NCBI RefSeq assembly: GCF_003049525.1
Contig: NZ_PYWL01000003.1
Location: forward strand, 310,001 to 374,000
From: Lysinibacillus fusiformis
GTDB lineage: Bacteria > Bacillota > Bacilli > Bacillales_A > Planococcaceae
Reading direction: 5' to 3'
Length of the DNA stretch: 64,000 nt
In this document: positions 9,665-18,150 of the stretch, piece after piece
Position numbering within the stretch: position 1 is the first letter of the stretch
How the letters are laid out: every line of letters starts with the position of its first letter
Made by a program: the position numbers and the translations under genes
The notes under the pieces: model-generated
The model's database searches: none
What the model saw: only the letters and a program-made list of their open reading frames with translations
What the model was told of the DNA's origin: nothing

Positions 9665-11959
9665 TCAATGAAATATATCTAAACCGCGTGTTTTGTTCAT
9701 AAAATGTTCTATTTTCTCGCTCAGTAACTTTTTTAAGAAAAAGCCAAAGAGGATAAAGACGAACCAGAAACCAATTAAGAAGAGGAGATCTACCCATACA
9801 GTTGACCAGATAATGCCTCCAACCGCCTCACGCATCATTTCAATGGCATACGTAAAAGGCAAAAATGGGTTAATGATTTGGAAGAACTTTGGCAATAATT
9901 CCACAGGATATGTCCCACCAGAGCCTGCAATTTGTAAAACAAGCATCACAATCGCTAAAGCTTTTCCAACATTTCCAAAGACCGAGACTAACGTATACAC
10001 AACGGTTACAAATACTATGCTAATCAAAAGTCCAAACAAGATAAAGTAAGCGGGCGCCTGAATAGAACCGTCAACTAAAAAGGTATCACCGATCGTAATG
10101 ATGAGGGTTTGTATAATAGAAAAAGTTGCAAACGTTAGTAAGCGGCCAAAATAGATTTCACGGATACTATAAGGTGAATTTTCATGAAGATTTACGGATA
10201 ATAGTGAAATTAATAATAAACAACCGACCCAAATGGATAGCACTGTGTAAAATGGTGTCATCGCTGTTCCGTAGTTGGCGATAGGGAATATTCGATGTTC
10301 CTTTAGTTTAATGGGCTCTTCAAAGAAATCACGCTCGGCATTGACATCATTCTTTAATAATTGCACAATCTCTGAAATATCTGCTTCATTTTCTAAAGTT
10401 CGAAGTTTATTCGCTAGGTCCTTGATTTTTGTACTTAGAGTAGGGAACTCGCTTTGGATTTTCTGGAGAGCATTATTAGCCGTACCTAACGTATTTTTTG
10501 CCTGTGTCAATTTATCTGTTGCCTGAGGTATGAATTGTTTTACATCCGTCAACATGGCAGAAGCACTTGTTAATGTACTTTTAGCACTAGACAATGTTGA
10601 GCGAATTTGTGGCTCCAATTTATCGTTATAGTAGACCAAGAATTTTTGTAAATTAGCCGTAGCATTTTGTGCGATGTTTTGAATCGCTGTAATATCTTGT
10701 TGAATGACGTTTTTATCAATGGGCTGTAATTGTTCAATTTTTGTAAGGATATCTGCATGTAATGTATTTAATTGTTGCAAGTCTTTTAGGGCGTTTAAAG
10801 TTGAATCGGTAAAGGTCGGATTATTTTGCAGGGCATCACGTATAGCTGTAAGCTGTTCAATAATTTGTTCATTATCTTGGGCATTACTTTGCTGTAAAGA
10901 TGCGATGATACGATCTAAGGAATCCTGCAACTGATTTCGGGTTAAAGTATCTGCTTGAATCAACTTCTGTAGCGCCTCAAGTGTTTGAATACTATGCGTT
11001 ATGTTTTCTTTGGACGTCGACAATTGATTTTTTAATGCTTCTTTTGTTTGGGTGATAGAGGCTGAATCAAGATCAATGCTGTTGAGTTTATTCATAATAT
11101 CTGTGAAGTGCTGCGCAATATTTTGGACAGTTTGTACATCCTTTTTAATAAGGGGAGATAGCTCATTAAACAGAGCATCTGCTTCATTCACAAGAGTTAG
11201 ACCTTTTTGAATAGTAGTCAAACCATTTGTTGTTAATTGTTCTACTTGTGGAATTTGTGTGATCGCACGATTGAGTAATTGATCGGCATCCTTCGCTTGG
11301 CTAGAAGCCTGTGCTAAAAATGAATTGATATCAGGTAAATGCTGCTCTATAGTAAAGACATAGTTTTCAAATTTTCGAAAGTCAGGAATTTCACGTTCCA
11401 TTTCAAGCCCAATAGTATTAAAAATGGAGAATAGCGTCCCGTTGACCGTTGATACAAATTCACTAGAAACCTGCTGGGTAAGGACACTTGCTCCTTTACT
11501 TGTTATTTTAGGGGCAATCGGATTCTTTTTTTCATTTACATAATAATCAATATGCGCTTTAGTTGGTTGCTCTGTCAGAATGGAGGTGAGCTTTTGCGAA
11601 AAGTCATTGGGAATAACGATCATGGCAAAATAATCTCCATTTTTCAAATGCTCCATGGCTTGCTGTTCGTTTTCAAGCTCCCACGTAAAGCTTTCATTCG
11701 TTTTTAAATTCTCGATTACTTCATTTCCAACATTAATTGCTTCATTTCGAACGGTGGTTCCAGTATCCTCGTTGACAATAGCGATTTTCATATTGGATGT
11801 GTGGGCGTATGGGTCCATAGAGGCATAGATATTAAGCCAGGCGTAAAGTGAAGGAAGAAAAATCAATCCGCCCACAATGATAGCTACTACCCAGTTTGTG
11901 ACAATGTTCCGGATATCCTTCGTATAAATTTGAAATACATGCTGAAACGAGTTTTTCAT
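9665..11959 (-). CDS. yhgE: YhgE/Pip-family membrane protein
   Basis: 764 residues. One membrane helix (about 20-42) precedes a long extracellular region predicted to be largely coiled coil (about 180-540, repeating Leu/Gln/Thr heptads). Around five C-terminal helices (about 565-750) resemble ABC-2 type permeases. The N-terminal PYAHTSNMKIAIVNEDTG segment is diagnostic of YhgE/Pip (phage-infection-protein) proteins. Relatives act as phage receptors, and a distant branch (EsaA) works in type VII secretion, but no other type VII gene is nearby. The ATG follows GGGGTGATT. It is a single gene between two gaps. Confidence 0.9.
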   Translation of the reverse strand: MKNSFQHVFQIYTKDIRNIVTNWVVAIIVGGLIFLPSLYAWLNIYASMDPYAHTSNMKIAIVNEDTGTTVRNEAINVGNEVIENLKTNESFTWELENEQQAMEHLKNGDYFAMIVIPNDFSQKLTSILTEQPTKAHIDYYVNEKKNPIAPKITSKGASVLTQQVSSEFVSTVNGTLFSIFNTIGLEMEREIPDFRKFENYVFTIEQHLPDINSFLAQASSQAKDADQLLNRAITQIPQVEQLTTNGLTTIQKGLTLVNEADALFNELSPLIKKDVQTVQNIAQHFTDIMNKLNSIDLDSASITQTKEALKNQLSTSKENITHSIQTLEALQKLIQADTLTRNQLQDSLDRIIASLQQSNAQDNEQIIEQLTAIRDALQNNPTFTDSTLNALKDLQQLNTLHADILTKIEQLQPIDKNVIQQDITAIQNIAQNATANLQKFLVYYNDKLEPQIRSTLSSAKSTLTSASAMLTDVKQFIPQATDKLTQAKNTLGTANNALQKIQSEFPTLSTKIKDLANKLRTLENEADISEIVQLLKNDVNAERDFFEEPIKLKEHRIFPIANYGTAMTPFYTVLSIWVGCLLLISLLSVNLHENSPYSIREIYFGRLLTFATFSIIQTLIITIGDTFLVDGSIQAPAYFILFGLLISIVFVTVVYTLVSVFGNVGKALAIVMLVLQIAGSGGTYPVELLPKFFQIINPFLPFTYAIEMMREAVGGIIWSTVWVDLLFLIGFWFVFILFGFFLKKLLSEKIEHFMNKTRGLDIFH

Positions 11960-12105
11960 ATAATCACCCCACGTTCAAATTTTGCATGAACTCTCAATAT
12001 GTATGTTCCCAAATATACTTAAAATTATGTTATAAATGTGAAATATCTTTTTTTAAAGGCGAATTAGTTTACTAGGTTTTCAAAACAATTTATAATCAAT
12101 CCGGA

Positions 12106-12131
12106 TACACTAAAATTAGGATTTTAGTGTA
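12106..12131 (+). promoter_or_regulatory. Perfect hairpin in the leader of the thioredoxin-like gene
   Basis: TACACTAAAA and TTTTAGTGTA form a perfect 10-base stem with a six-base loop. It ends five bases before the AGGAGG site of the next gene. It could be an operator or an mRNA fold limiting ribosome access; there is no following T-run. Confidence 0.45.
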
Positions 12132-12152
12132 AAAAAGGAGGTCACTATTCTA

Positions 12153-12632
12153 GTGAAAAAATTATTAATTATTGGTTCCGTTATTGTTGTATTATTTGCA
12201 GCAATTATTGTGCTTACCAATGTCTCAAACAAAAGTAAACTAGAGAGCGCAAACAACCCTTATGGCGATAAAAAGCTGAAACAAGAAACAATTGATCAAT
12301 TAGATGACAAAAGCTATCAAAACATTATGTTACCAGATGAATTAGAGGCAAAGATTAAAGCAGGTGAACCTGTGAATGCGTATTTCTTCAGCCCGATTTG
12401 TGTACACTGTCAAGCATTTACACCTGAATTAATGCCAATTGCAGATGAACTGGGTGTCGACATTGCTCAATTGAATGTCTATGAATATGAAGATTTATGG
12501 GAGAAATATCATATTGAAGCAACACCAACGTTTATCCGTTTTGAAGATGGAAAAGAAGTGAACCGTTTTGTAGGGGCACTAAAAGAAGAGGACTTACGCA
12601 ACTTCTTAAATACGGTAGTGTTAAAAAAATAA
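12153..12632 (+). CDS. Membrane-anchored thioredoxin-family protein
   Basis: 159 residues: an N-terminal membrane anchor (about 4-22) and an extracellular thioredoxin fold with the redox pair Cys83-Val-His-Cys86 and the cis-proline loop EATPTF. It is probably a thiol-disulfide exchanger outside the membrane, either a Bdb-type oxidase or a ResA-like reductase; the CVHC pair does not decide between them. The start is GTG 12153, about 10 nt after AGGAGGT. It is monocistronic, with a terminator directly after. Confidence 0.88.
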   Translation: MKKLLIIGSVIVVLFAAIIVLTNVSNKSKLESANNPYGDKKLKQETIDQLDDKSYQNIMLPDELEAKIKAGEPVNAYFFSPICVHCQAFTPELMPIADELGVDIAQLNVYEYEDLWEKYHIEATPTFIRFEDGKEVNRFVGALKEEDLRNFLNTVVLKK

Positions 12633-12639
12633 TACTAAG

Positions 12640-12673
12640 GAGACTGTATCAACATTTTGATCAGTCTCTTTTT
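12640..12673 (+). terminator. Terminator after the thioredoxin-like gene
   Basis: GAGACTG (12640-12646) pairs with CAGTCTC (12662-12668), with an inner ATCAA/TTGAT stem and a following T-run. Confidence 0.85.
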
Positions 12674-12728
12674 ATGTTGTAGTGTATACTAAAAAGACTG
12701 AATAGCTATACACTGGAGGGATTTTTAA

Positions 12729-13430
12729 ATGTCAATGGATGATTTTTTTTACAATGGCGAGCTAATGAAATGCTATGAAACTGCAAAAATGGTGACAAAT
12801 GAAGAGGAACTAGCCCTTGCGCAAAAATATATAATTTTATTAGAAGAGTATGATTTCGCTCATTATCCAAAGCCGACTCTTTATGGAGAAATACAACATG
12901 CAGAACGTGCGGACGAAAGCTATCCAGAATCCGATGCGGTTGTAGGAATACGTGCGATCAAAGATGAAGAAGCATTTGCAATGAATATAAAGCAATTAAA
13001 AGAGGTAGCAAAGACAGGAACAGGTAATGAAAAAGCCCAATCCTTCTTTACTCAAGGAGAGCTGTTTTTATTCGCCCATCAATACAATGAAAGTGTCCAT
13101 TGCTTTCAACAAGCCGTTAAGGAAAATCCAAATAAGGCCGTCTACTGGGGAATGACGGGCCAGACAATGCATCGCTTTGGCTGGATGCCTTTTGATGCGC
13201 TTGGTTATTTGGAGCAGGCGATCAATTTAGATCCAACTAACCCTCGTTGGAAATGGAATAAGGCATTGGTTCTTATTCAATTAGCCAAGGATTTGCAAAT
13301 GGCACCGTTTATGGCGAATGCTGCAATCGCTTTGGAAGAGGCAGTAGTTTCCTGTGGTGAACATCAACGATCATTGAAAGATGCTATTCAAAATACGTTG
13401 GATACTATGGATAGCTATGTTTTCTCGTAA
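12729..13430 (+). CDS. Cytosolic TPR-containing protein of unknown function
   Basis: 233 residues with no signal or membrane segment. From about residue 95 on there are tetratricopeptide-like helices: FTQGELFLFAHQYNESVHCF, YWGMTGQTMHRFGW and LEQAINLDPTNPRWKWNKA show the small/large residue pattern and the PN/PTNP turns. TPRs bind other proteins, but no partner is evident. The ATG follows GGAGGG by about 8 nt. It is a single gene with its own terminator. Confidence 0.7.
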   Translation: MSMDDFFYNGELMKCYETAKMVTNEEELALAQKYIILLEEYDFAHYPKPTLYGEIQHAERADESYPESDAVVGIRAIKDEEAFAMNIKQLKEVAKTGTGNEKAQSFFTQGELFLFAHQYNESVHCFQQAVKENPNKAVYWGMTGQTMHRFGWMPFDALGYLEQAINLDPTNPRWKWNKALVLIQLAKDLQMAPFMANAAIALEEAVVSCGEHQRSLKDAIQNTLDTMDSYVFS

Positions 13431-13437
13431 TTCATTC

Positions 13438-13471
13438 AGGATGTCTTCCTTTACAAAGGAGACATCCTTTT
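13438..13471 (+). terminator. Terminator after the TPR gene
   Basis: AGGATGTCT pairs with GACATCCT around an inner CCTTT/AAAGG stem and ends in TTTT. Confidence 0.8.
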
Positions 13472-13569
13472 GTGAAATGTCTATAGAGAGGGCTTCGTTG
13501 CCATATTTCACAATCATGGTATGATAAGATAGAAAAAAATGATTTGTAGATATAAAGGACGGATTTTTT

Positions 13570-14127
13570 ATGGCACAAGAAGTGGCAAATAAGTTTATTG
13601 AAAACGTATGTAATCATTTAGTTCGCAATATGAATATTACTAAGGTAGAAGAACATTTTAAAGAAACTATAGCAATGCAACGAAATTCAGCAACTTCGGC
13701 TGTTGATTTCTGGGATATGCTAATGATTAATATGCTCTACTTTACTGAGAATGAACAGGCATGGGAACAAGAATTCCTGAACATGCTAAACGCTAAAAAA
13801 TGGGTAAAGCCCTCAACTTTAGAAGAGGAATTATTGATGCATCAGATGCGTATCCGACAACAAGTAGCAGAGCAAATGGATACTGTAAAGGAATTGTTCC
13901 ATCAACAATATGAGACAGAAGGCATGACAGAGGAAGCGATCATCTACGACTATGCATATAGCTCTGCGGGGCATTCTATGCGTATGGATTTATTAACGGT
14001 TCTGGTGTCCACACCTGAGCAATCACAAATACTTTTTGACGCAGATCCACTAGAGACCATTCGTGTTGTCAATGGGTATATTGCTTACCATACAGATGGA
14101 TTAATCAATAAAACAAAATTACTATAG
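13570..14127 (+). CDS. Hypothetical cytosolic protein, 185 residues
   Basis: I do not recognise a family. The protein is acidic and largely helical, with many Glu, Gln and Met residues, and lacks a signal peptide, membrane helix or clear catalytic motif. Its start has only a weak ribosome site (AAGGACGG). The next gene, a carboxylesterase-like hydrolase, starts 40 bases later with no terminator between, so the two may be cotranscribed. Confidence 0.65.
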   Translation: MAQEVANKFIENVCNHLVRNMNITKVEEHFKETIAMQRNSATSAVDFWDMLMINMLYFTENEQAWEQEFLNMLNAKKWVKPSTLEEELLMHQMRIRQQVAEQMDTVKELFHQQYETEGMTEEAIIYDYAYSSAGHSMRMDLLTVLVSTPEQSQILFDADPLETIRVVNGYIAYHTDGLINKTKLL

Positions 14128-14166
14128 CTTTGTTACAAAGATTGACTGTGAAAGGAATTTGAAGAC

Positions 14167-14817
14167 ATGAATACACCATTTACTTTTAAACATACACCAC
14201 CTACTAATATGGACACTACAAAAAAATACCCTGCTATTTTTTTATTGCATGGTATGGGAAGTAATGAAGACGACTTACCACAATTAGTACAGGACTTTCA
14301 AGAACAATGTCATATATTTAGTTTGCGTGGACCCATTACACAAAAACCAGGTTATGCTTTCTTCACTATTCAAGAGGTAGGGCAACCGGATCGTGCTATC
14401 TTCGATAAAGTATTAGTGGCTTTACAACGATTTATATTAGAGGCAATTGACGAATATCAAGTTGATCCCCATAAAGTATTTTTATTAGGCTTTAGCCAGG
14501 GAGCCGTACTAGCACAATCACTGGCCTTTGTAATGGGGAATTTAGTGACGGGCATTGTCGCATTAAGCGGCTATACACCTAAATTTGTAACAGAGGAATA
14601 TTCTATTCGCTCTGTTGAACATTTACAAGCCTTTATTTCTCATGGTGATTATGATTATGTTATTCCATCACAATGGGGAATGGAAAGCAAAGAGGTTTTT
14701 GAACAATTTGGGGCTACTGTGACATTTAAGCAATATCCAGATGGACATGGGGTAACACCAGATAATATGCGTGATTTAGTGGCATTTTTGGCCCAGCAAC
14801 TTCAGGGAGATCTTTAA
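14167..14817 (+). CDS. Alpha/beta hydrolase, phospholipase/carboxylesterase family
   Basis: 216 residues of the small carboxylesterase/acyl-protein thioesterase type. The nucleophile is Ser110 in GFSQG, the acid is Asp161 or Asp163 in SHGDYDYVIP, and the base is His194 in PDGHG. The oxyanion segment HGMGSNEDD is also typical. It is a soluble cytosolic esterase; the substrate is unknown. GAAAGGAATTTGAAGAC precedes the ATG. Confidence 0.88.
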   Translation: MNTPFTFKHTPPTNMDTTKKYPAIFLLHGMGSNEDDLPQLVQDFQEQCHIFSLRGPITQKPGYAFFTIQEVGQPDRAIFDKVLVALQRFILEAIDEYQVDPHKVFLLGFSQGAVLAQSLAFVMGNLVTGIVALSGYTPKFVTEEYSIRSVEHLQAFISHGDYDYVIPSQWGMESKEVFEQFGATVTFKQYPDGHGVTPDNMRDLVAFLAQQLQGDL

Positions 14818-14824
14818 TAATAGA

Positions 14825-14853
14825 AGCCGAGGCAAAATTCGCCTCGGCTTTTT
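14825..14853 (+). terminator. Terminator after the hydrolase gene
   Basis: AGCCGAGGC pairs with GCCTCGGCT around a 7-base loop, followed by TTTTT. The 240 bases from here to ctaB contain no supported gene. Confidence 0.9.
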
Positions 14854-15097
14854 ACTTTTCTTGAATAGTAATGATAAGAATCGAGCAAGAAGGTTCAAAT
14901 TCATGTCAGTCGGTGGTATCATAGAAGATGTTGTGAATGAGCGTACTTTACTAGATAAAAACATGTACTTTATGTGAACTTAGAGACAGAACAGAACTAA
15001 AAGGGGTAAAATAATAATTTGATGTGCTAGATGCAAATTTTGTCGCTTTCTATCGATTGTGGCGTGCAGAAATTATGGAGAAAAGGAATTAAGATGA

Positions 15098-16048
15098 ATG
15101 GAACAAAATCTGAACTCGGAGCATAAACCGCAATCCTCCGGAACAACACGAGGGAAATCGTCTCGCTCTACTATTTTAGCGCAAACAGTCAAAACAGGAA
15201 TTATCAAATCTAATTTAATACCAATGTGGGCTGGTTTAACGCTAGGGATGTACAAAAATAAAATGACGTTCATAGACAATATACCAGAAATGATTTTTTC
15301 AACAGTTGGTTCTGCCCTTGTCATTGGAGCAGCAGGGGCCTTTAATAATGTGTATGACCGTGATATCGATGCGATTATGCCTCGTACACAAAGTAGACCG
15401 ACCGTCACTGGGGAAATGTCAGCAAAATCGACTCTATCATTAGCGATAGCTATGTTAATTATCGGATTAGCCGTCTTGGCGCTTGCGTCACCATTAGCAG
15501 CGGCATTTGGTTTACTAGGAGTATTTTTATATGTAGTCCCTTACACAATGTGGACAAAACGTCGTACGATTTATAATACAGAAATTGGTAGTATAAGTGG
15601 TGCAGTACCGCCATTAATTGGCTGGTCTGCCGTATCGACAGATATTACACATCCTGCAATACTTGGTTTATTTTTTGTGATGGTTATTTGGCAAATGCCG
15701 CATTTTTATGCCATTGCAATCCGCAAACGTGTAGATTATGAAGCGGCAAGTGTGCCAATGCTTCCTGTTGTTAAAGGTATGCGCCGTACGTATTATCAAA
15801 CAAATTTCTATTTAATTTTATTAATTCTATCAAGCTTTTTATTTGGTTCCTTAAGTGTGGGAATTATGCTTGTCGCATTACTATTAAGTATTGCATGGCT
15901 AGTAATGAGTATATATGGCTACCATAGTAATAAAGATCAAGTGAAGTGGGCTACTAAAATGTTTGTTTTCTCACTATTCCATATGACCATATTATTCACA
16001 ACAGTTATTGTGTACTCTTTAGTAGGTGTTATCTTCAAGTTATATTAA
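15098..16048 (+). CDS. ctaB: Protoheme IX farnesyltransferase (heme O synthase)
   Basis: 316 residues with about nine membrane helices after a hydrophilic N-terminus of about 35 residues. UbiA-type prenyltransferase motifs are present: NNVYDRDIDAIMPRT, the Asp-rich Mg-diphosphate site, and a second conserved loop YTMWTKRRTIYNTEIGS. It attaches a farnesyl tail to heme b to make heme O for cytochrome oxidase. ctaA and the cta oxidase genes, often adjacent in Bacillus, are not here, so this copy stands alone. The ATG at 15098 is preceded by GGAGAAAAGG. Confidence 0.95.
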   Translation: MEQNLNSEHKPQSSGTTRGKSSRSTILAQTVKTGIIKSNLIPMWAGLTLGMYKNKMTFIDNIPEMIFSTVGSALVIGAAGAFNNVYDRDIDAIMPRTQSRPTVTGEMSAKSTLSLAIAMLIIGLAVLALASPLAAAFGLLGVFLYVVPYTMWTKRRTIYNTEIGSISGAVPPLIGWSAVSTDITHPAILGLFFVMVIWQMPHFYAIAIRKRVDYEAASVPMLPVVKGMRRTYYQTNFYLILLILSSFLFGSLSVGIMLVALLLSIAWLVMSIYGYHSNKDQVKWATKMFVFSLFHMTILFTTVIVYSLVGVIFKLY

Positions 16049-16051
16049 TAG

Positions 16052-16088
16052 AAAAACCAACAAGTTAATCGTTACTTGTTGGTTTTTT
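16052..16088. terminator. Bidirectional terminator between convergent genes
   Basis: AAAAACCAACAAGT and ACTTGTTGGTTTTT form a 14-base stem. It ends both ctaB and the minus-strand phosphoesterase gene, whose stop lies within it. Confidence 0.88.
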
Positions 16089-16799
16089 ATGTTCGACTGA
16101 GAATATTTGACGACTTGGCCATTCGAATGCGTGTAATTGTCCACCAAATACAGCACCACCATCAATACCGATAATATTGTTTTCACCAAAGTAGACACTG
16201 TAATCAGTTGGGTTATGGTGAAGTCTATACGTAGGTGTATGTCCAAAGATAACGGTTTTATCTCCTTGATAGCCTGCATGAAATTCTTCTCGGATCCATA
16301 TTAATTGCATGGGGTCTGTTTCTGACATCGCAACGCCTGGTACAACTCCACCATGTACAAATATAGCATCCTCTAATTCAATGTATGTTTCGAAGTTTTC
16401 AATTAATTGTAAATGCTCTTCTAGCTTTGGCAACGTTTTTATAAAGCTAGGCAATGTATGGCTAGCAATAGCATCCTCGAAATCGTTCAGCTGGTAGCCG
16501 TAGCTTGCTAATGTTGCATCCCCCCCACAAAGTCCTACCCAATGGTTCCATGGTTTAGCAAGGCCAGAACGGCATGCATTGAGCATGATGGCTTCATGGT
16601 TGCCGAGGAGAACTCGTGCTCCTTTTCCTTGTAATTCGCTCACTAAATTTAACACACCACTTGAAGCTGGACCTCTGTCGATGTAATCACCGAGTAAAAA
16701 AAGTTGATCTTCATCTGGATTATAGTTTGCTTTTAGTAATAGTTCTTCAAAAAGCGCTAATTCTCCGTGTATATCACTTATTGCTAGAATTCGATTCAT
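16065..16799 (-). CDS. PPP-family metallophosphoesterase
   Basis: 244 residues. The dimetal motifs are in order: SDIHGE (8-13), GDYIDRG (37-43), GNHE (66-69), a His in VHGG and FGHTP near the C-terminus. This is the set of phosphoprotein phosphatases and symmetrical Ap4A hydrolases (ApaH, PrpE). Sequence alone does not say whether protein or dinucleotide is the substrate. It is cytosolic and stands alone between a convergent ctaB and a 270-base gap. Confidence 0.88.
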   Translation of the reverse strand: MNRILAISDIHGELALFEELLLKANYNPDEDQLFLLGDYIDRGPASSGVLNLVSELQGKGARVLLGNHEAIMLNACRSGLAKPWNHWVGLCGGDATLASYGYQLNDFEDAIASHTLPSFIKTLPKLEEHLQLIENFETYIELEDAIFVHGGVVPGVAMSETDPMQLIWIREEFHAGYQGDKTVIFGHTPTYRLHHNPTDYSVYFGENNIIGIDGGAVFGGQLHAFEWPSRQIFSVEHKKPTSND

Positions 16800-17011
16800 T
16801 TATGCGCATCCTTTCCAATATCACAGCGGTTACTATTAAGTATAGAAAATATTTCTGCAAATTTCGACTTTCCTAGCTTCAACTATCTATCCTTTATAGA
16901 AATTTCACAGAATCCATTCTCTTTATCATATGACAAGTAATTTCTTTTCTTTATATATTTGTCTATAGTGTGTTGATGTAAGTGGGGGAAGGAGGGCATA
17001 CAACTAACAAC

Positions 17012-17038
17012 AGTAGAAGCAGGAATACCGCTTCTACT
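17012..17038 (-). terminator. Inverted repeat downstream of the XRE regulator gene
   Basis: AGTAGAAGC (17012-17020) pairs with GCTTCTACT (17030-17038). On the minus strand it lies 32 bases after the regulator stop, with a weak T-rich tail, so it is a plausible terminator. Confidence 0.5.
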
Positions 17039-17069
17039 ATTAGGAAGGAGTCTAGTAGATGGAGGAGAG

Positions 17070-17519
17070 TTACATCTGTAGCTTTTCCCATGCTTGTTTA
17101 GCTACTTGTTCATCAAATGTTGAGATTAGACGAAAATTGTTGTCGTCTAAAATACGGAAATGAAGGCTAATGATATTTTGCTGTAGTCGGAACCCTCCAT
17201 GCTCATGTATATTTTTCCACCATATGTATCCACCCATTGTTTTATCTTTAGGCTGCAATGTTCCATTATTCGCAATCAAATCCACCACCTCTAATGGTTC
17301 ACCACCTAGCTCATGTTGCAAAATAGTACTGTCACGACACAAGGTACAGACGGCAACAGTAGTTGTCCATCCCGCCAGAATACGCCCCTTTTCAATTTGG
17401 ACAAGTGTTTTTTTAGATAATCCAAGTAAATCACTCATTTGATCCTGGGTAAAAGCTTTTTCAGTACGGATTAATTTCAGTTTTTCTGAAATGAGTGTGA
17501 TTAATTGTTCACGATTCAT
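17070..17519 (-). CDS. XRE-type helix-turn-helix regulator
   Basis: 149 residues. The N-terminal helix-turn-helix (about 8-55) reads LKLIRTEKAFTQDQMSDLLG then SKKTLVQIEKGR, a standard Cro/CI-type domain. The rest (about 60-149) is an unfamiliar small domain containing TLCRD and IWWKNI, perhaps for ligand sensing or dimerisation. ATG 17519 is 6 nt after AAAAGGGGTG; the in-frame GTG at 17528 is part of that site. No adjacent target is obvious. Confidence 0.82.
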   Translation of the reverse strand: MNREQLITLISEKLKLIRTEKAFTQDQMSDLLGLSKKTLVQIEKGRILAGWTTTVAVCTLCRDSTILQHELGGEPLEVVDLIANNGTLQPKDKTMGGYIWWKNIHEHGGFRLQQNIISLHFRILDDNNFRLISTFDEQVAKQAWEKLQM

Positions 17520-17615
17520 TCTAAACACCCCTTTTTTTCAGATCATTAAGTCCCATTATACATGAAAGTTAAGAAGCATGTTTTTGTTTTAGCTGGGAAG
17601 GGAGGTGAAAAGAAA

Positions 17616-17642
17616 ACAGACTGTCCAAAATGAACAGTCTGT
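17616..17642 (-). terminator. Terminator for the minus-strand gene ending at 17649
   Basis: ACAGACTGT (17616-17624) pairs with ACAGTCTGT (17634-17642), with a TTTTCTTTTC tail on the minus strand. Confidence 0.75.
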
Positions 17643-17648
17643 GAGAGG

Positions 17649-18053
17649 TTAAATTTCATATTTTTTCGTATCAGAAATGACACGGAAATGGATGCCTTTT
17701 ATTTGGGCACTTACTTTATGACGGAGTGTGTCAATATCGACTAGCTCATCTTTACTTTGAACGCACTCAGCGATTTGTTGTAATAACTTTGTAAAAGCTT
17801 CTTTAAATAAAGCGCGCATATTATCGAAATCTAGGCTACGGAAACTGCCATCTATATCAAATGCTTCTACAGAATTTAACTGCTTAGAGGCACCTGCAAA
17901 ACGATCGTCGTACACTGTGTAGTTTTCATCTGTTACGACGATAATATATAATACTTCGCCTGTAATTGTTTTTAATTCAATATTTGTTTTATGTTTTTTT
18001 ACGTCGGTAATAATGTGTATACCATCTGAATGATATAGTTTAAATAATGTCAT
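17649..18053 (-). CDS. Hypothetical protein, 134 residues
   Basis: I do not recognise a family. The first half is predicted beta-rich (MTLFKLYHSDGIHIITDV, LYIIVVTDENYTVYDD) and the second half helical and acidic. There are no membrane segments or catalytic motifs. Its start has a GGGGGC-type ribosome site, and a terminator follows. It is expressed from its own short gap upstream. Confidence 0.65.
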   Translation of the reverse strand: MTLFKLYHSDGIHIITDVKKHKTNIELKTITGEVLYIIVVTDENYTVYDDRFAGASKQLNSVEAFDIDGSFRSLDFDNMRALFKEAFTKLLQQIAECVQSKDELVDIDTLRHKVSAQIKGIHFRVISDTKKYEI

Positions 18054-18150
18054 GTGTATAGCCCCCTGAAACTAGAATCATATTCCTACTCTCATTATAG
18101 CTTGAAATGGCTAATAATGGAATAACGAAAATGGTTTCAAAATAATAAGG

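Noticed and set aside
9665..11959. YhgE/Pip protein as part of a type VII secretion locus
   Set aside because: No WXG100, EssC or EsaB-like genes nearby; YhgE proteins are common outside such loci.
14903..14977. Short open frame of 24 codons before ctaB
   Set aside because: Weak ribosome site, no recognisable protein, and it lies in the ctaB promoter region.
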